64,000 bases of DNA. It comes from Aulosira sp. FACHB-615. GTDB taxonomy: Bacteria; Cyanobacteriota; Cyanobacteriia; Cyanobacteriales; Nostocaceae. Of this stretch, positions 26,856-36,282 are shown piece by piece (the stretch's first letter is position 1; each line of letters begins with the position of its first letter). The position numbers were made by a program, and so were the translations under genes. The DNA is taken from positions 124,001-188,000 of the forward strand of contig NZ_JACJSE010000007.1 of the NCBI RefSeq assembly GCF_014698045.1, written 5' to 3'. The notes under the pieces are model-generated. The model was not told the origin of the DNA. It did not search any database and saw nothing but the letters and a program-made list of their open reading frames with translations.

Positions 26856-29800
26856 TCACCCTTGCCACCGTTTCAACTGTTTCTCAGCGTACTCCCGCAC
26901 CTTCTCATCTGAGTCATTTTCGGCTCTGTCGCGCAATAGTGGTAAAATCTGGGGATACTGGGGAAATTGTTTGATAATTATCTCTAGTGCAGTTTGGCGC
27001 GGGTTGCTTTCAAAACTATCTTCTCGCTGAAAGGGGTCATTGACAGCGCAATTGTAGTAGATGTCAAACAGCTCAGGTCGATTTTTGAAATATTTGCTCA
27101 ATTCTTGCACTGCTGCTCGTCGCACATCCCAATTATCATCATTATTGGCGCGGTGTTTGAGGATGGTGAGAGTGTCAGGGTCATCTTTGTAACCACGGGC
27201 TAATTCTTGCACTGCTGCTCGTCGCACATCCCAATTATCATCATTGGTGGCGCGGTCTTTGAGCCAGGAGAGAGTGTCAGGGTCATCTTTGTAACCACGG
27301 GCTAATTCTTGCACTGCTGCATATCGCACATCCCCATTATCATCATTATTGGCGCGGTGTTTGAGGATGGTGAGAGTGTCAGGGTCATCTTTGTAACCAC
27401 GGGCTAATTCTTGCACTGCTGCTTGTCGCACATCGTTATCATCATCATTATTGGCGCGGTGTTTGAGGATGGTGAGAGTGTCAGGGTCATCTTTGTAACC
27501 ACGGGCTAATTCTTGCACTGCTGCTCGTCGCACAGCCCAATTATCATCATTGTTGGCGCGGTCTTTGAGCCAGGAGAGAGTGTCAGGGTCATCTTTGTAA
27601 CCACGGGCTAATTCTTGCACTGCTGCATATCGCACAGGCGAATCATCATCATTATTGGCGCGGTCTTTGAGCCAGGAGAGAGTGTCAGGGTCATCTTTGT
27701 AACCACGGGCTAATTCTTGCACTGCTGCTTGTCGCACATCGTTATCATCATCATTGTTGGCGCGGTCTTTGAGGATGGTGAGAGTGTCAGGGTCATCTTT
27801 GTAACCACGGGCTAATTCTTGCACTGCTGCTTGTCGCACAGCCCAATTATCATCATTGTTGGCGCGGTCTTTGAGCCAGGAGAGAGTGTCGGGGTCATCT
27901 TTGTAACCACGGGCTAATTCTTGCACTGCTGCTTGTCGCACAGCCCAATTATCATCATTGTTGGCACGGTCTTTGAGCCAGGAGAGAGTGTCGGGGTCAT
28001 CTTTGTAACCACGGGCTAATTCTTGCACTGCTGCTTGTCGCACAGCCCAATTATCATCATTGTTGGCACGGTCTTTGAGCCAGGAGAGAGTTTGAGGAGA
28101 TTTTATCCAAGTAGTTGCGATCGCCACAACTGCTTGAGTGCGAATTCCTCGAACTAGCGTAGCTTCATCTTCATAAGGTTGGTAATAGTACCAAAGGTCA
28201 TATTTAGTTAAACTTTCCAGTTTTTTGAATAACTTATTAGCTGTTGATTCAATTGTGGAACGGTTTCTTACTTCTGCTAGGCATTTAGCTGCTAAAAAGA
28301 GATTGAGAAACTTTTCTGTTTCACCATCTTGTACCATTAAATATTTAATTACTTCTCCCACAAATTTTGCCTCAATCATCCCAGCAATTAACAGCAAAAC
28401 CTCATGCCAAGTTTCATCATGCCAGTGTTTACCAAAAACTTCTTGCTTGAGTTGTTCAATAGTCAGCGTTTGCGTTTCTTTAAACTGCCAAACAAACTCC
28501 CAAGCACAGAAATATTCTAAAAAAGTTCGATGTACAAAGGCATAATAATCAGCCCCCAAGAAACATAACATAAAGTTACGAGTCCGCAGTTGATTAATCA
28601 TTACCCTTGCGGCTTGTCTGGGTTGATTAATTTCTAAATTTCTTAAATATGTAGCCAAAATATTTTCTAATTGACTGGCGCTAATCAAATTACCTGCCAA
28701 ACCTTTATCACTGGTTTGCATACTATAGGCAACTTGACGTAACATTGCCTGTTTATCTTTATAATCAATGGTTTTATTGTCTAGTCGATGATCTTCTACT
28801 AAAGCACGTTCCACATCCCACTGATGCAGTAATACCCGCGATGCTTGCTCATAAAGTGTTGCTCTATCTCTAGGTAATTCCTGATTCCGATTCAGAATTG
28901 CCATCATCGTTAACAGCAGAGGATTTCCCGCTAGTTCAGTAATAGCTTTAGAAGCTTCAATTCCTCTGTGTAATCTTTCCCGTTTTCTCAGTTTATCTGC
29001 TTCATCACTAAAAGTTAACTCATGCCAACGGTGAATAAATTCTTGAATTTGTTCTGAGTCTAAATCTTGCAGCATAAAGTGACGAAACTCTGCATCGCGT
29101 AATCTTTGCGGTTTATAACCAATTACGCGAGAAGTGACAATTACCTGCACATTAGGATAGTCATTAGTAAATCGATGAATATCAGTAATCACATCTTCCC
29201 GCTTACCAGGGTCAAATACTTCATCTAAACCATCAAACATCACCACAGCGTTACCAGCTTTTAGCTGTTCATGCAGTTGATGTTGATTTAGATGAGTCAT
29301 TACACCGCTACATTTATGAAAAAATTCAAGAAAGTTATGACATTCTTGATCTTCACGCCGCCGCATATAAGTGCGTAACTCAATCAGTAACGGAATGGGT
29401 AATAAAATAACATTATCTAGTGGTGAATTTGCCCAATTCAAAGCTAAATACTGCAATAATGTAGACTTACCCGAACCAGGATCACCCAAAACCACAATAT
29501 ATTTATAAGTCTGTTTTTCATTCACAACATCTAATACAGAACGTATTGGTTGCTCTAAATAAACCCGTTTGTGATTTTCTAATTCTTCGGCTGCAATTTC
29601 CGCCTCAAGTTGGTCACTTTCCCGCAGTCGTTTTAAATGTTCTTTTGGCAGTTCATGTACTTGCGGTAAAACTTGATGCACCTCCCGCACATTTTGAGCA
29701 ATAAACATGCGCCATAACTTCAGTTCGTTATAGGCGTAACCTGTTGTATCTAAACTATCTAACTTCAAATTACCGTAGCATTCTCGGATGGCTTCTTGAT

Positions 29801-30368
29801 ATTTATTTAAATCAAAATCGGCAACAACACCAGCAATCTCTTTAGTATGAGTTTCAATACTCGATAATTTTTGTAATTCTAAAATAGAATGTAACTCTTT
29901 CGATTTTTCAAGCAATTCTTGGACTTGTATAAAATACTGTTCAGTTAATAATTCCCAGTTAAATTTAGCTGGTAAAGCTTTGAGTTGTAGCCTTTGCCAA
30001 CTATCTTCTAAAATTCGAGAGTTTAAATCTTCGCAGCTAATATCAAAAGCTTTACCAAGAATTTCTTTGACAGATTTATCACTAATAAATTTCTTAATAT
30101 CTCCGGTATATTCTTTAATTTCACCTTCCGGCAGTTTACACCGCACCTTTAACTGCTGCTGCATCAATTGTAAAAACTCTTTCAACGCCTTACCCGCAGC
30201 AATATCAATATCTTCCTTCTTCAGTTTCTCAAAAACCTTCCCAGGAATGCCTTTTAATATATCCTTAGCCCAATCTTTTGCCGCATCTTTGGCTAAGTCT
30301 TCTAAAATTGGTTTAACAATCAAACCCGCACCTTGAGCAACTCCCCAGATAACTAACCAATCAAGCAT
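26856..30368 (-). CDS. NACHT NTPase with HEAT-like repeat array
   Basis: From the ATG at 30368 (MLDWLVIWGVAQGAG) the protein has 1170 residues. An N-terminal helical effector or adaptor region (about 1-270) precedes a NACHT NTPase with Walker A GDPGSGKST (about 291-299) and Walker B VVMFDGLDEVFD (about 373-384). A winged-helix and helical middle follows, then ten nearly identical 34-residue units of the form VRQAAVQELARGYKDDPDTL plus about 14 more. The family is the bacterial NLR-like STAND class, some members of which are anti-phage sensors. Repeats would recognise the ligand, NACHT would oligomerise, and the N-terminus would act. No separate effector gene is adjacent. Confidence 0.85.
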   Translation of the reverse strand: MLDWLVIWGVAQGAGLIVKPILEDLAKDAAKDWAKDILKGIPGKVFEKLKKEDIDIAAGKALKEFLQLMQQQLKVRCKLPEGEIKEYTGDIKKFISDKSVKEILGKAFDISCEDLNSRILEDSWQRLQLKALPAKFNWELLTEQYFIQVQELLEKSKELHSILELQKLSSIETHTKEIAGVVADFDLNKYQEAIRECYGNLKLDSLDTTGYAYNELKLWRMFIAQNVREVHQVLPQVHELPKEHLKRLRESDQLEAEIAAEELENHKRVYLEQPIRSVLDVVNEKQTYKYIVVLGDPGSGKSTLLQYLALNWANSPLDNVILLPIPLLIELRTYMRRREDQECHNFLEFFHKCSGVMTHLNQHQLHEQLKAGNAVVMFDGLDEVFDPGKREDVITDIHRFTNDYPNVQVIVTSRVIGYKPQRLRDAEFRHFMLQDLDSEQIQEFIHRWHELTFSDEADKLRKRERLHRGIEASKAITELAGNPLLLTMMAILNRNQELPRDRATLYEQASRVLLHQWDVERALVEDHRLDNKTIDYKDKQAMLRQVAYSMQTSDKGLAGNLISASQLENILATYLRNLEINQPRQAARVMINQLRTRNFMLCFLGADYYAFVHRTFLEYFCAWEFVWQFKETQTLTIEQLKQEVFGKHWHDETWHEVLLLIAGMIEAKFVGEVIKYLMVQDGETEKFLNLFLAAKCLAEVRNRSTIESTANKLFKKLESLTKYDLWYYYQPYEDEATLVRGIRTQAVVAIATTWIKSPQTLSWLKDRANNDDNWAVRQAAVQELARGYKDDPDTLSWLKDRANNDDNWAVRQAAVQELARGYKDDPDTLSWLKDRANNDDNWAVRQAAVQELARGYKDDPDTLTILKDRANNDDDNDVRQAAVQELARGYKDDPDTLSWLKDRANNDDDSPVRYAAVQELARGYKDDPDTLSWLKDRANNDDNWAVRRAAVQELARGYKDDPDTLTILKHRANNDDDNDVRQAAVQELARGYKDDPDTLTILKHRANNDDNGDVRYAAVQELARGYKDDPDTLSWLKDRATNDDNWDVRRAAVQELARGYKDDPDTLTILKHRANNDDNWDVRRAAVQELSKYFKNRPELFDIYYNCAVNDPFQREDSFESNPRQTALEIIIKQFPQYPQILPLLRDRAENDSDEKVREYAEKQLKRWQG
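27100..28119. repeat. ten 102-bp in-frame tandem repeats
   Basis: The block AATTCTTGCACTGCTGC recurs every 102 bp from 27100 to 28018. Units differ mainly at a few codons: SWLKD or TILKH, and NWA, NWD, DND, DSP or NGD, and the residue after VR (Q, Y or R). This gives the variable positions of the HEAT-like units in the NACHT protein. The strong DNA identity implies recent amplification or gene conversion. Confidence 0.92.
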
Positions 30369-30419
30369 AATACCCGCATCCGCAGAGATTTTAATTACGA
30401 GTATATACACCAGCCTCAG

Positions 30420-30771
30420 CCGCCATTTCCGAGTTTAGGATGATTTAACCCCGTCCCGTTATATGGACAAGGGAAGGGGGACAAGGTAGACAAGGTAGAC
30501 AAGGGAAGGGAGACAAGGGGGACAAGGGAGAGATGATGGATATTGGTGAGCAGCAAGATGACTAGTACAGGTCGGCGTAAATAAACAGACTATAAGAAAT
30601 TGCTACAAGGCTTGTAGTATCGTTATTCTTTCTTTTTCCTTTTGCCTTTTTCCTTTTGCCTTGTTGTACTAGGGATTTTTCAAGGGCGATCGCATCAGCA
30701 CCAGTATAATGAATCGTTGTAGAGACATTGCATACAACATCTCTACAAAATTGAGACATTGCAACTTGAAA
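30420..30771. repeat. spacer with heptamer-like GACAAGG repeats
   Basis: Between the NACHT gene and the gmd gene lie runs of GACAAGG/GGGGGAC-type short tandem repeats (about 30465-30530). Pyrimidine-rich repeats (CTTTTTCC/TTTTGCC at 30630-30660) follow, and then a dispersed GTAGAGAC/CATCTCTAC inverted pair at about 30718-30747. The opposite-strand relative of the first repeat is at 1250-1300. No gene is supported. Confidence 0.55.
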
Positions 30772-31737
30772 TTACAAATAATCTTTTTGCTTATCTTCTA
30801 TCATCATTCGCACTACATCTTTCATTGTGTATTGTGCTTGCCATCCTAACTTTTCTTTAGCCCTGGCTGGGTTGCCTCTGCCAATTACAATATCTGTAGG
30901 TCTTAATAAACTACCATCAGTAGTCACATATTCCTGCCAATCTAACCCTAAACAAGCAAAAGCCTCTGCAACAAAATCTTCTAGTTTTGATGTTTCGCCA
31001 GTTGCAATTACATAATCATCTGGCTCATCTTGTTGCAACATTAAATACATCGCCTCAACATACTCAGGAGCCCAACCCCAGTCACGTTGAACAGATATAT
31101 TACCTAAATAAAGGTGATTCTGCTCGCCTTTAGCAATACGACAAGCCGCAGAAATAATTTTCTGCGTGACAAATCTTTCTGGTCTTAACGGTGACTCATG
31201 GTTGTATAAAATACCAGAACAAGCAAACAAACCATAAGCTTCTCTGTAATTAGCCACTTCCCAAAAAGCCGTAGCCTTAGCCACACCATAAGGACTGCGC
31301 GGCCGAAATGGTGTATCTTCATCGGCTGGCTGTTCACCCGTATTTCCAAAGCATTCACTAGAACCAGCATTATAAAGTTTAATCGGCGCACCAATAAAAC
31401 GAATCGCTTCTAATAAATTCAAAGTCCCAGTAGCAATACTCTCTAACGTTTCCACTGGTTGTTCAAAAGACAAACCCACAGAACTTTGTCCCGCTAAGTT
31501 ATAAACTTCATCAGGCTGAATTTTTGTCAAAACCTGCAAAACACTACGAAAATCAGTCAACGCCACCGAAGCCAATTTAATTTGATCACGGATACCCAAA
31601 CGCACTAAATTACTAAACGAGGACATCTGCGCGTCTCGTGAAGTTCCACAGACAATGTATCCCTGATTTAAGAGTAACTCTGCTAAATAAGCCCCATCTT
31701 GACCTGAAACACCACAAATAAGTGCTTTCTTCTGCAT
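30772..31737 (-). CDS. gmd: GDP-mannose 4,6-dehydratase-like protein
   Basis: This 321-residue extended short-chain dehydrogenase has the nucleotide-binding motif GVSGQDGAYLAELLL (about residues 9-23). The SSECFG motif with catalytic Ser and Glu is at about 131, and YGVAK with the catalytic Tyr and Lys is at about 154. YNHESPLRPERFVTQKI is diagnostic for Gmd. It converts GDP-mannose to GDP-4-keto-6-deoxymannose for fucose or rhamnose-type sugars in lipopolysaccharide and exopolysaccharide, possibly the heterocyst envelope. It is slightly shorter than E. coli Gmd. No GDP-fucose synthase is adjacent. Confidence 0.88.
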   Translation of the reverse strand: MQKKALICGVSGQDGAYLAELLLNQGYIVCGTSRDAQMSSFSNLVRLGIRDQIKLASVALTDFRSVLQVLTKIQPDEVYNLAGQSSVGLSFEQPVETLESIATGTLNLLEAIRFIGAPIKLYNAGSSECFGNTGEQPADEDTPFRPRSPYGVAKATAFWEVANYREAYGLFACSGILYNHESPLRPERFVTQKIISAACRIAKGEQNHLYLGNISVQRDWGWAPEYVEAMYLMLQQDEPDDYVIATGETSKLEDFVAEAFACLGLDWQEYVTTDGSLLRPTDIVIGRGNPARAKEKLGWQAQYTMKDVVRMMIEDKQKDYL

Positions 31738-32996
31738 AAATTTATATCAGAAATATTACGTAGATAAATGTATTACCTTAAACAAAGGTAAAAATAAAAC
31801 AACCATATTATCATGATTTTTTGGAAAGCGTAGAAAACTAGCCTCTATTGCGATTAGGACTTACGCATCAAAACGAAAAATCAAGGGTTTTGGCGAGGGT
31901 GTAGGGGTTCAGGGGTATAAGGGTGTACTGATTCAAAATCCTTACCCCCCAAACCCTTTCACCCTTACACCCAATCTCCACAGATAATCTTTGTGCGTAA
32001 GTTCTGGTGATGTGTGGGAATTTGTAGCGATCGCCCCCAGTTTGTGCCGTAATTAACTTTTTATGCTATCTGTTAAATATGCTTCTATTTGCATATCAAA
32101 ATATTTTACTTTTTATATAAAAAAATTAATTTTTGCAACTGATATTCATTAATTTTGACTCGGACAAGAACCGCAAAACCCAACAATATCATACTTTTCA
32201 GTGCGATTTAATTTCATTAAACTGATAAAACTTAAGAAAATATGAATTACATTTTTCTCTAAAAAAAAATGATATGTTGTATACAGAATTGAATTTCGCA
32301 CGTATCTGGAGTAGTACCAACAAATCTACTCCAGTTTTTCCCCCTAAATCCTTTACCCGTCGCGGTTTTGAGCAGGATTTAAGGGACAGTTGAGTACAAC
32401 TTTTTGTATCCCGAAATCAGCAGCAAATTGCCTCAAAACTTTGCTGAGATTGGGTTATAGCTGAGTACAAAGAAATCCTAAACCCCACTCTAAAAATACA
32501 AGAACCCTGACCTAAAAATACTAGAACCCCTACCCAAAAATAAAATATATAAATTTTTTGATAGCTCAATATCAAGGTTTCCAGATTTGAGTACAAATCT
32601 AATAAATCCAATAAATTCTATCCAAAAATAACCACCAGCCCTGCTCAACAACGGCTGCTATAAATCATATATCGCCAATCACTTAAAGCTCAAAGCAAAA
32701 CAGAGAGCCAAAAGTGAGTGGAGGGATGAGATAGCACCATGCCTCGGTGAATTGAAGTCACGGCTTTCCACACCAACTCTACCCAAAACCGAAAAGTTGA
32801 CACACACCAGCCGGAACACAAGGATTCATAGCCTGCCATCATCAGCAAAGTTGCCCACCAAGTCGCTTTGCTACAACCAAAGGATGCACTCCTGCGGGCA
32901 GTGTGAGAGTCGTGACTTCCATTCTACTAAGGCAAATCAAATAGCAACTGCATCTCCCACAGTGGCAGCTTAGTCCACCGACATTTGCGAAATTCA
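31738..32996 (+). promoter_or_regulatory. long upstream region of nifB
   Basis: The 1.26-kb gap before nifB should hold the promoter from which the nifB-fdxN-nifS-nifU segment is expressed. Visible features are three exact copies of TGAGTACAA (32391-32399, 32462-32470, 32588-32596) and a 23-bp direct repeat with core CTAAAAATAC (32488-32510, 32511-32533, and a partial copy after). An AT-rich poly-A/T stretch lies at 32260-32290. No canonical NtcA box (GTA-N8-TAC) is obvious, in line with control by a heterocyst or CnfR-type activator, which is inference. A 73-codon frame at 32752-32973 is not convincing. Confidence 0.5.
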
Positions 32997-34445
32997 ATGA
33001 CACCACAGGTTACAGGCTCCTCCGTTACTGAATCGACACCAACCCAAGCAAAATCTGGTGGTTGCGGATGCGACAGCAAAAGCAGCGCCACCGTGGAAAT
33101 GGACGAAAAGCTCCAAGAGCGTATTGCTAAACATCCCTGCTACAGCGAAGAAGCTCACCACCATTACGCCAGAATGCACGTTGCAGTTGCACCTGCTTGC
33201 AACATTCAATGCAACTATTGCAACCGCAAATATGACTGCGCCAACGAAAGCCGTCCTGGTGTAGTCAGCGAATTACTCACACCCGAAGAAGCAGCCCACA
33301 AAGCATTAGTAATTGCTGGCAAAATTCCTCAAATGACAGTTTTAGGAATTGCTGGCCCTGGCGACCCCCTCGCCAACCCCGAAAAAACCTTCCGCACCTT
33401 TGAGTTGGTTGCAGACAAAGCACCAGATATCAAACTGTGCTTATCAACCAACGGTTTGATGTTAACTGAATACATCGATCGCATTAAACAACTAAATATA
33501 GATCACGTTACTATCACCCTAAATACCATCGACCCAGAAATCGGCGCACAGATTTACTCTTGGGTTCACTATAAGCGCAAGCGTTACAGAGGCATTGAAG
33601 GAGCTAGAATCCTGCTCGAAAAGCAGTTAGAAGGCTTACAAGCTCTCAGAGAAGCCGACATTCTGTGCAAAGTCAATTCCGTGATGATTCCCGGAATCAA
33701 CGACCAACACTTAGTAGAAGTCAACAAAGCCATTCGTGAACATGGTGCATTCCTGCACAACATCATGCCTTTGATTTCTGCACCAGAACACGGCACACAC
33801 TTCGGCTTAACAGGTCAACGCGGCCCCACACAAACAGAACTCAAAACCGTTCAAGACCAATGCGCCGGCAACATGAAAATGATGCGCCACTGCCGTCAAT
33901 GTCGTGCAGATGCCATTGGTTTGTTAGGTGAAGACCGCAGCCAAGAATTCACCAAAGAAAATTTCTTGGAAATGACACCAGAGTACGACTTCAGCAAGCG
34001 CCAAGAAGTTCACGAAGGTATTGAGAAATTTAGAGAAGAAATTAAAGCAGCCAAAGAAAAGGCAAAAGCTGGCACACAGCAAACAGCCAACAATCCTAAA
34101 ATCTTAGTTGCAGTCGCCACCAAAGGCGGCGGCTTAGTGAACCAACACTTCGGCCATGTCAAAGAATTCCAAGTTTACGAAGTTGACGGCCACGAAGTCC
34201 GCTTTATCAGTCACCGCAAAATTGATCAATATTGTCAAGGTGGATACGGTGAAGCCGCCACCGCAGAGAATATCATGAAGACAATTGCAGATTGTAAAGC
34301 AGTATTGGTTTCTAAAATTGGCAACTGTCCCAAAGAAAAATTGCACGCAGCTGGCATACAGACCGTTGAAGCTTACGACGTAATCGAGAAAGTTGCTTTA
34401 GAGTTTTACGAACAGTACGTCAAAGAATTAGGGAATCGGGAATAG
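32997..34445 (+). CDS. nifB: nitrogenase FeMo-cofactor precursor synthase NifB
   Basis: I prefer the ATG at 32997 (MTPQVTGSS; 482 residues) over an in-frame TTG four codons earlier. It is a radical-SAM enzyme that fuses two 4Fe-4S clusters and inserts carbide to form NifB-co. The CxxxCxxC motif is C68, C72 and C75 (ACNIQCNYC). The N-terminal Cys-rich GGCGCDSKS and the ESRPGVVSELLTPEEA segment are typical. The C-terminal NifX-like domain (about residues 365-475, with HFGHVKEFQVYEV) is present. The heptamer-repeat spacer after it separates it from fdxN. Confidence 0.97.
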   Translation: MTPQVTGSSVTESTPTQAKSGGCGCDSKSSATVEMDEKLQERIAKHPCYSEEAHHHYARMHVAVAPACNIQCNYCNRKYDCANESRPGVVSELLTPEEAAHKALVIAGKIPQMTVLGIAGPGDPLANPEKTFRTFELVADKAPDIKLCLSTNGLMLTEYIDRIKQLNIDHVTITLNTIDPEIGAQIYSWVHYKRKRYRGIEGARILLEKQLEGLQALREADILCKVNSVMIPGINDQHLVEVNKAIREHGAFLHNIMPLISAPEHGTHFGLTGQRGPTQTELKTVQDQCAGNMKMMRHCRQCRADAIGLLGEDRSQEFTKENFLEMTPEYDFSKRQEVHEGIEKFREEIKAAKEKAKAGTQQTANNPKILVAVATKGGGLVNQHFGHVKEFQVYEVDGHEVRFISHRKIDQYCQGGYGEAATAENIMKTIADCKAVLVSKIGNCPKEKLHAAGIQTVEAYDVIEKVALEFYEQYVKELGNRE

Positions 34446-34556
34446 GGAATAGGGAGTAGGGAACAGGCAATAGGGAATTTTCCCTGACCACTCCCCACTC
34501 ACCACTACCCACTCCCCACTCCCTACTCACCACTCCCCACTCCCCTCATTCGCAAG
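34441..34556. repeat. heptamer STRR repeats in the nifB-fdxN spacer
   Basis: GGGAATAGGGAGTAGGGAACAGG-type heptamers on the left are complementary to CACTCCCCACTCCCTACTC-type heptamers on the right, so the spacer can fold into a long hairpin in the transcript. This is the short tandemly repeated repetitive (STRR) class known from heterocystous cyanobacteria. Confidence 0.8.
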
Positions 34557-34566
34557 GAGAATAATC

Positions 34567-34914
34567 ATGGCTTATAAGATTACCAGCCAATGTATTTCCT
34601 GCAATCTCTGTGAGTCTGTATGCCCCACCGGCGCAATTAAAGTAGAAGGCTCACGCCACTGGATTGATTCTGAACTATGCACAGACTGTGTTGGTACTAT
34701 TCACACAGTACCTCAATGCAAAGCTGGTTGCCCCACCTGTGATGGTTGCGTTAAAGAAACAAACGATTATTGGGAAAGCTGGTTTGCTAAATATAACCGT
34801 GTCGTCGGGAAGTTAACAAAAAAACAAGATTATTGGGAACGTTGGTTTGACTGTTATTCTCAGAAGTTCTCTGAACAAATGCAAAAGCATCAGGGTGAAA
34901 TCCTAGGGGTATAA
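34567..34914 (+). CDS. fdxN: 2[4Fe-4S] ferredoxin FdxN
   Basis: This 115-residue bacterial-type ferredoxin has the first cluster motif CISCNLCESVCPTGAI and the second CTDCVGTIHTVPQCKAGCPT with the insert typical of nif-linked ferredoxins. It is thought to supply electrons for NifB or nitrogenase maturation. It is preceded by GCAAGGAGAATAATC, a strong ribosome-binding site. Unlike in Anabaena PCC 7120, the gene is uninterrupted here. nifS begins 3 bp after its stop. Confidence 0.95.
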   Translation: MAYKITSQCISCNLCESVCPTGAIKVEGSRHWIDSELCTDCVGTIHTVPQCKAGCPTCDGCVKETNDYWESWFAKYNRVVGKLTKKQDYWERWFDCYSQKFSEQMQKHQGEILGV

Positions 34915-34917
34915 ATA

Positions 34918-36120
34918 ATGAGCGTCATTTATCTAGATAATAATGCGACTACTAAGGTAGACCCACAGGTTTTAGAGGCAATGATGCCTTATTTAACCGA
35001 ATATTATGCCAACCCCTCAAGTATGCACACCTTTGGCGGTCAACTGGCTAAAGCAGTGAAAACAGCCAGGGAACAACTAGCCGCCCTCTTAGGTGCAGAT
35101 GAATCAGAAATTGTTTTTACCAGTTGTGGAACCGAGGGAGATAACGCAGCCATTCGCGCCGCTTTGTTAGCCCAGCCCGAAAAGCGCCACATCATCACCA
35201 CCCAAGTAGAACATCCGGCGGTGCTGAATGTCTGCAAACAATTAGAAACCCAAGGTTATAGTGTTACTTATCTTTCGGTGAATAGTCAGGGACAGTTGGA
35301 TCTAGATGAACTAGAAGCCTCTCTGACTGGGAATACCGCCTTGGTGAGCATCATGTATGCTAACAACGAAACAGGTACGATTTTCCCGATTGAGCAGATT
35401 GGATTGCGCGTCAAAGAACGCGGCGCACTGTTCCACGTCGATGCAGTGCAAGCAGTGGGTAAGATTCCCCTGAACATGAAGACCAGTACAGTAGATATGT
35501 TAACTATGTCTGGTCATAAGATTCACGCACCCAAAGGTATTGGCGCGTTGTATGTGCGCCGAGGCGTGAGATTCCGTCCCCTGTTGATTGGTGGACACCA
35601 AGAACGCGGTCGCCGCGCGGGTACAGAGAATGTTCCTGGTATCGTTGGTTTAGGGAAAGCAGCCGAGTTGGAATTGCTGCATTTAGAAGAAGCAACTGCG
35701 AGAGAAAGAAAGTTGCGCGATCGCCTGGAACAAACTCTCCTCGCTAAAATCCCTGATTGTGAAGTTAACGGCGATATCAAAAATAGATTGCCCAACACCA
35801 CCAACATCGGTTTTAAATATATCGAAGGTGAAGCAATCCTACTTTTGTTAAATAAACACAATATCTGTGCCTCATCTGGTTCCGCTTGCACCTCCGGTTC
35901 ACTAGAACCATCCCACGTTCTCCGGGCAATGGGTTTACCATACACTACTTTGCATGGTTCCATTCGCTTCAGCCTTTGTCGCTACACCACCGACGCTGAA
36001 ATCGATCGCGTCATTGAAGTCATGCCCGAAATTGTAGAACGTCTCCGCGCTCTGTCGCCATTCAAAAACGACGACGCAGGTTGGCTGCAATCTCAAGAAC
36101 AAACACTGGCACATCGGTAA
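34918..36120 (+). CDS. nifS: cysteine desulfurase NifS
   Basis: This 400-residue PLP enzyme provides persulfide sulfur for nitrogenase Fe-S clusters. Lys201 in SGHKIHAPKG binds PLP, and Cys324 in ASSGSACTSGSLEPSH is the catalytic persulfide Cys. The start YLDNNATTKVDP is invariant for the family. It lies 3 bp downstream of fdxN and is probably translationally coupled to it. Confidence 0.96.
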   Translation: MSVIYLDNNATTKVDPQVLEAMMPYLTEYYANPSSMHTFGGQLAKAVKTAREQLAALLGADESEIVFTSCGTEGDNAAIRAALLAQPEKRHIITTQVEHPAVLNVCKQLETQGYSVTYLSVNSQGQLDLDELEASLTGNTALVSIMYANNETGTIFPIEQIGLRVKERGALFHVDAVQAVGKIPLNMKTSTVDMLTMSGHKIHAPKGIGALYVRRGVRFRPLLIGGHQERGRRAGTENVPGIVGLGKAAELELLHLEEATARERKLRDRLEQTLLAKIPDCEVNGDIKNRLPNTTNIGFKYIEGEAILLLLNKHNICASSGSACTSGSLEPSHVLRAMGLPYTTLHGSIRFSLCRYTTDAEIDRVIEVMPEIVERLRALSPFKNDDAGWLQSQEQTLAHR

Positions 36121-36123
36121 GTA

Positions 36124-36262
36124 AATAGGGAGTAGGGAGTTGGGAATAGGGAGTTGGGTAAAGAATTTACTACTCATCACCCCCTAACGAGAGTTGGGAA
36201 ATCAAATATATTTTCACCACTCCCCACTCACTACTCCCCACTCCCCTACCCAACTCAGCACT
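36124..36262. repeat. heptamer STRR repeats in the nifS-nifU spacer
   Basis: GGGAGTAGGGAGTTGGGAATAGG-type repeats on the left pair with CACTCCCCACTCACTACTCCCC-type repeats on the right, followed by three CAGCACT copies (36254-36275). A fold-back structure between nifS and nifU is expected. Confidence 0.75.
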
Positions 36263-36282
36263 CAGCACTCAGCACTTAAAAT

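Noticed and set aside
27100..28119. CRISPR-like array
   Set aside because: The 102-bp units lie in one long frame of the NACHT protein with no spacer-like unique sequence and no cas genes.
30562..30759. 65-codon minus-strand frame
   Set aside because: Encoded by short pyrimidine-rich repeats and a GTAGAGAC/CATCTCTAC inverted pair; no support as a gene.
32752..32973. 73-codon frame upstream of nifB
   Set aside because: Ser/Thr/Lys-rich composition with no recognisable domain or ribosome-binding site; more likely untranslated leader.
34567..34914. fdxN element
   Set aside because: fdxN is a complete 115-codon frame with both cluster motifs.
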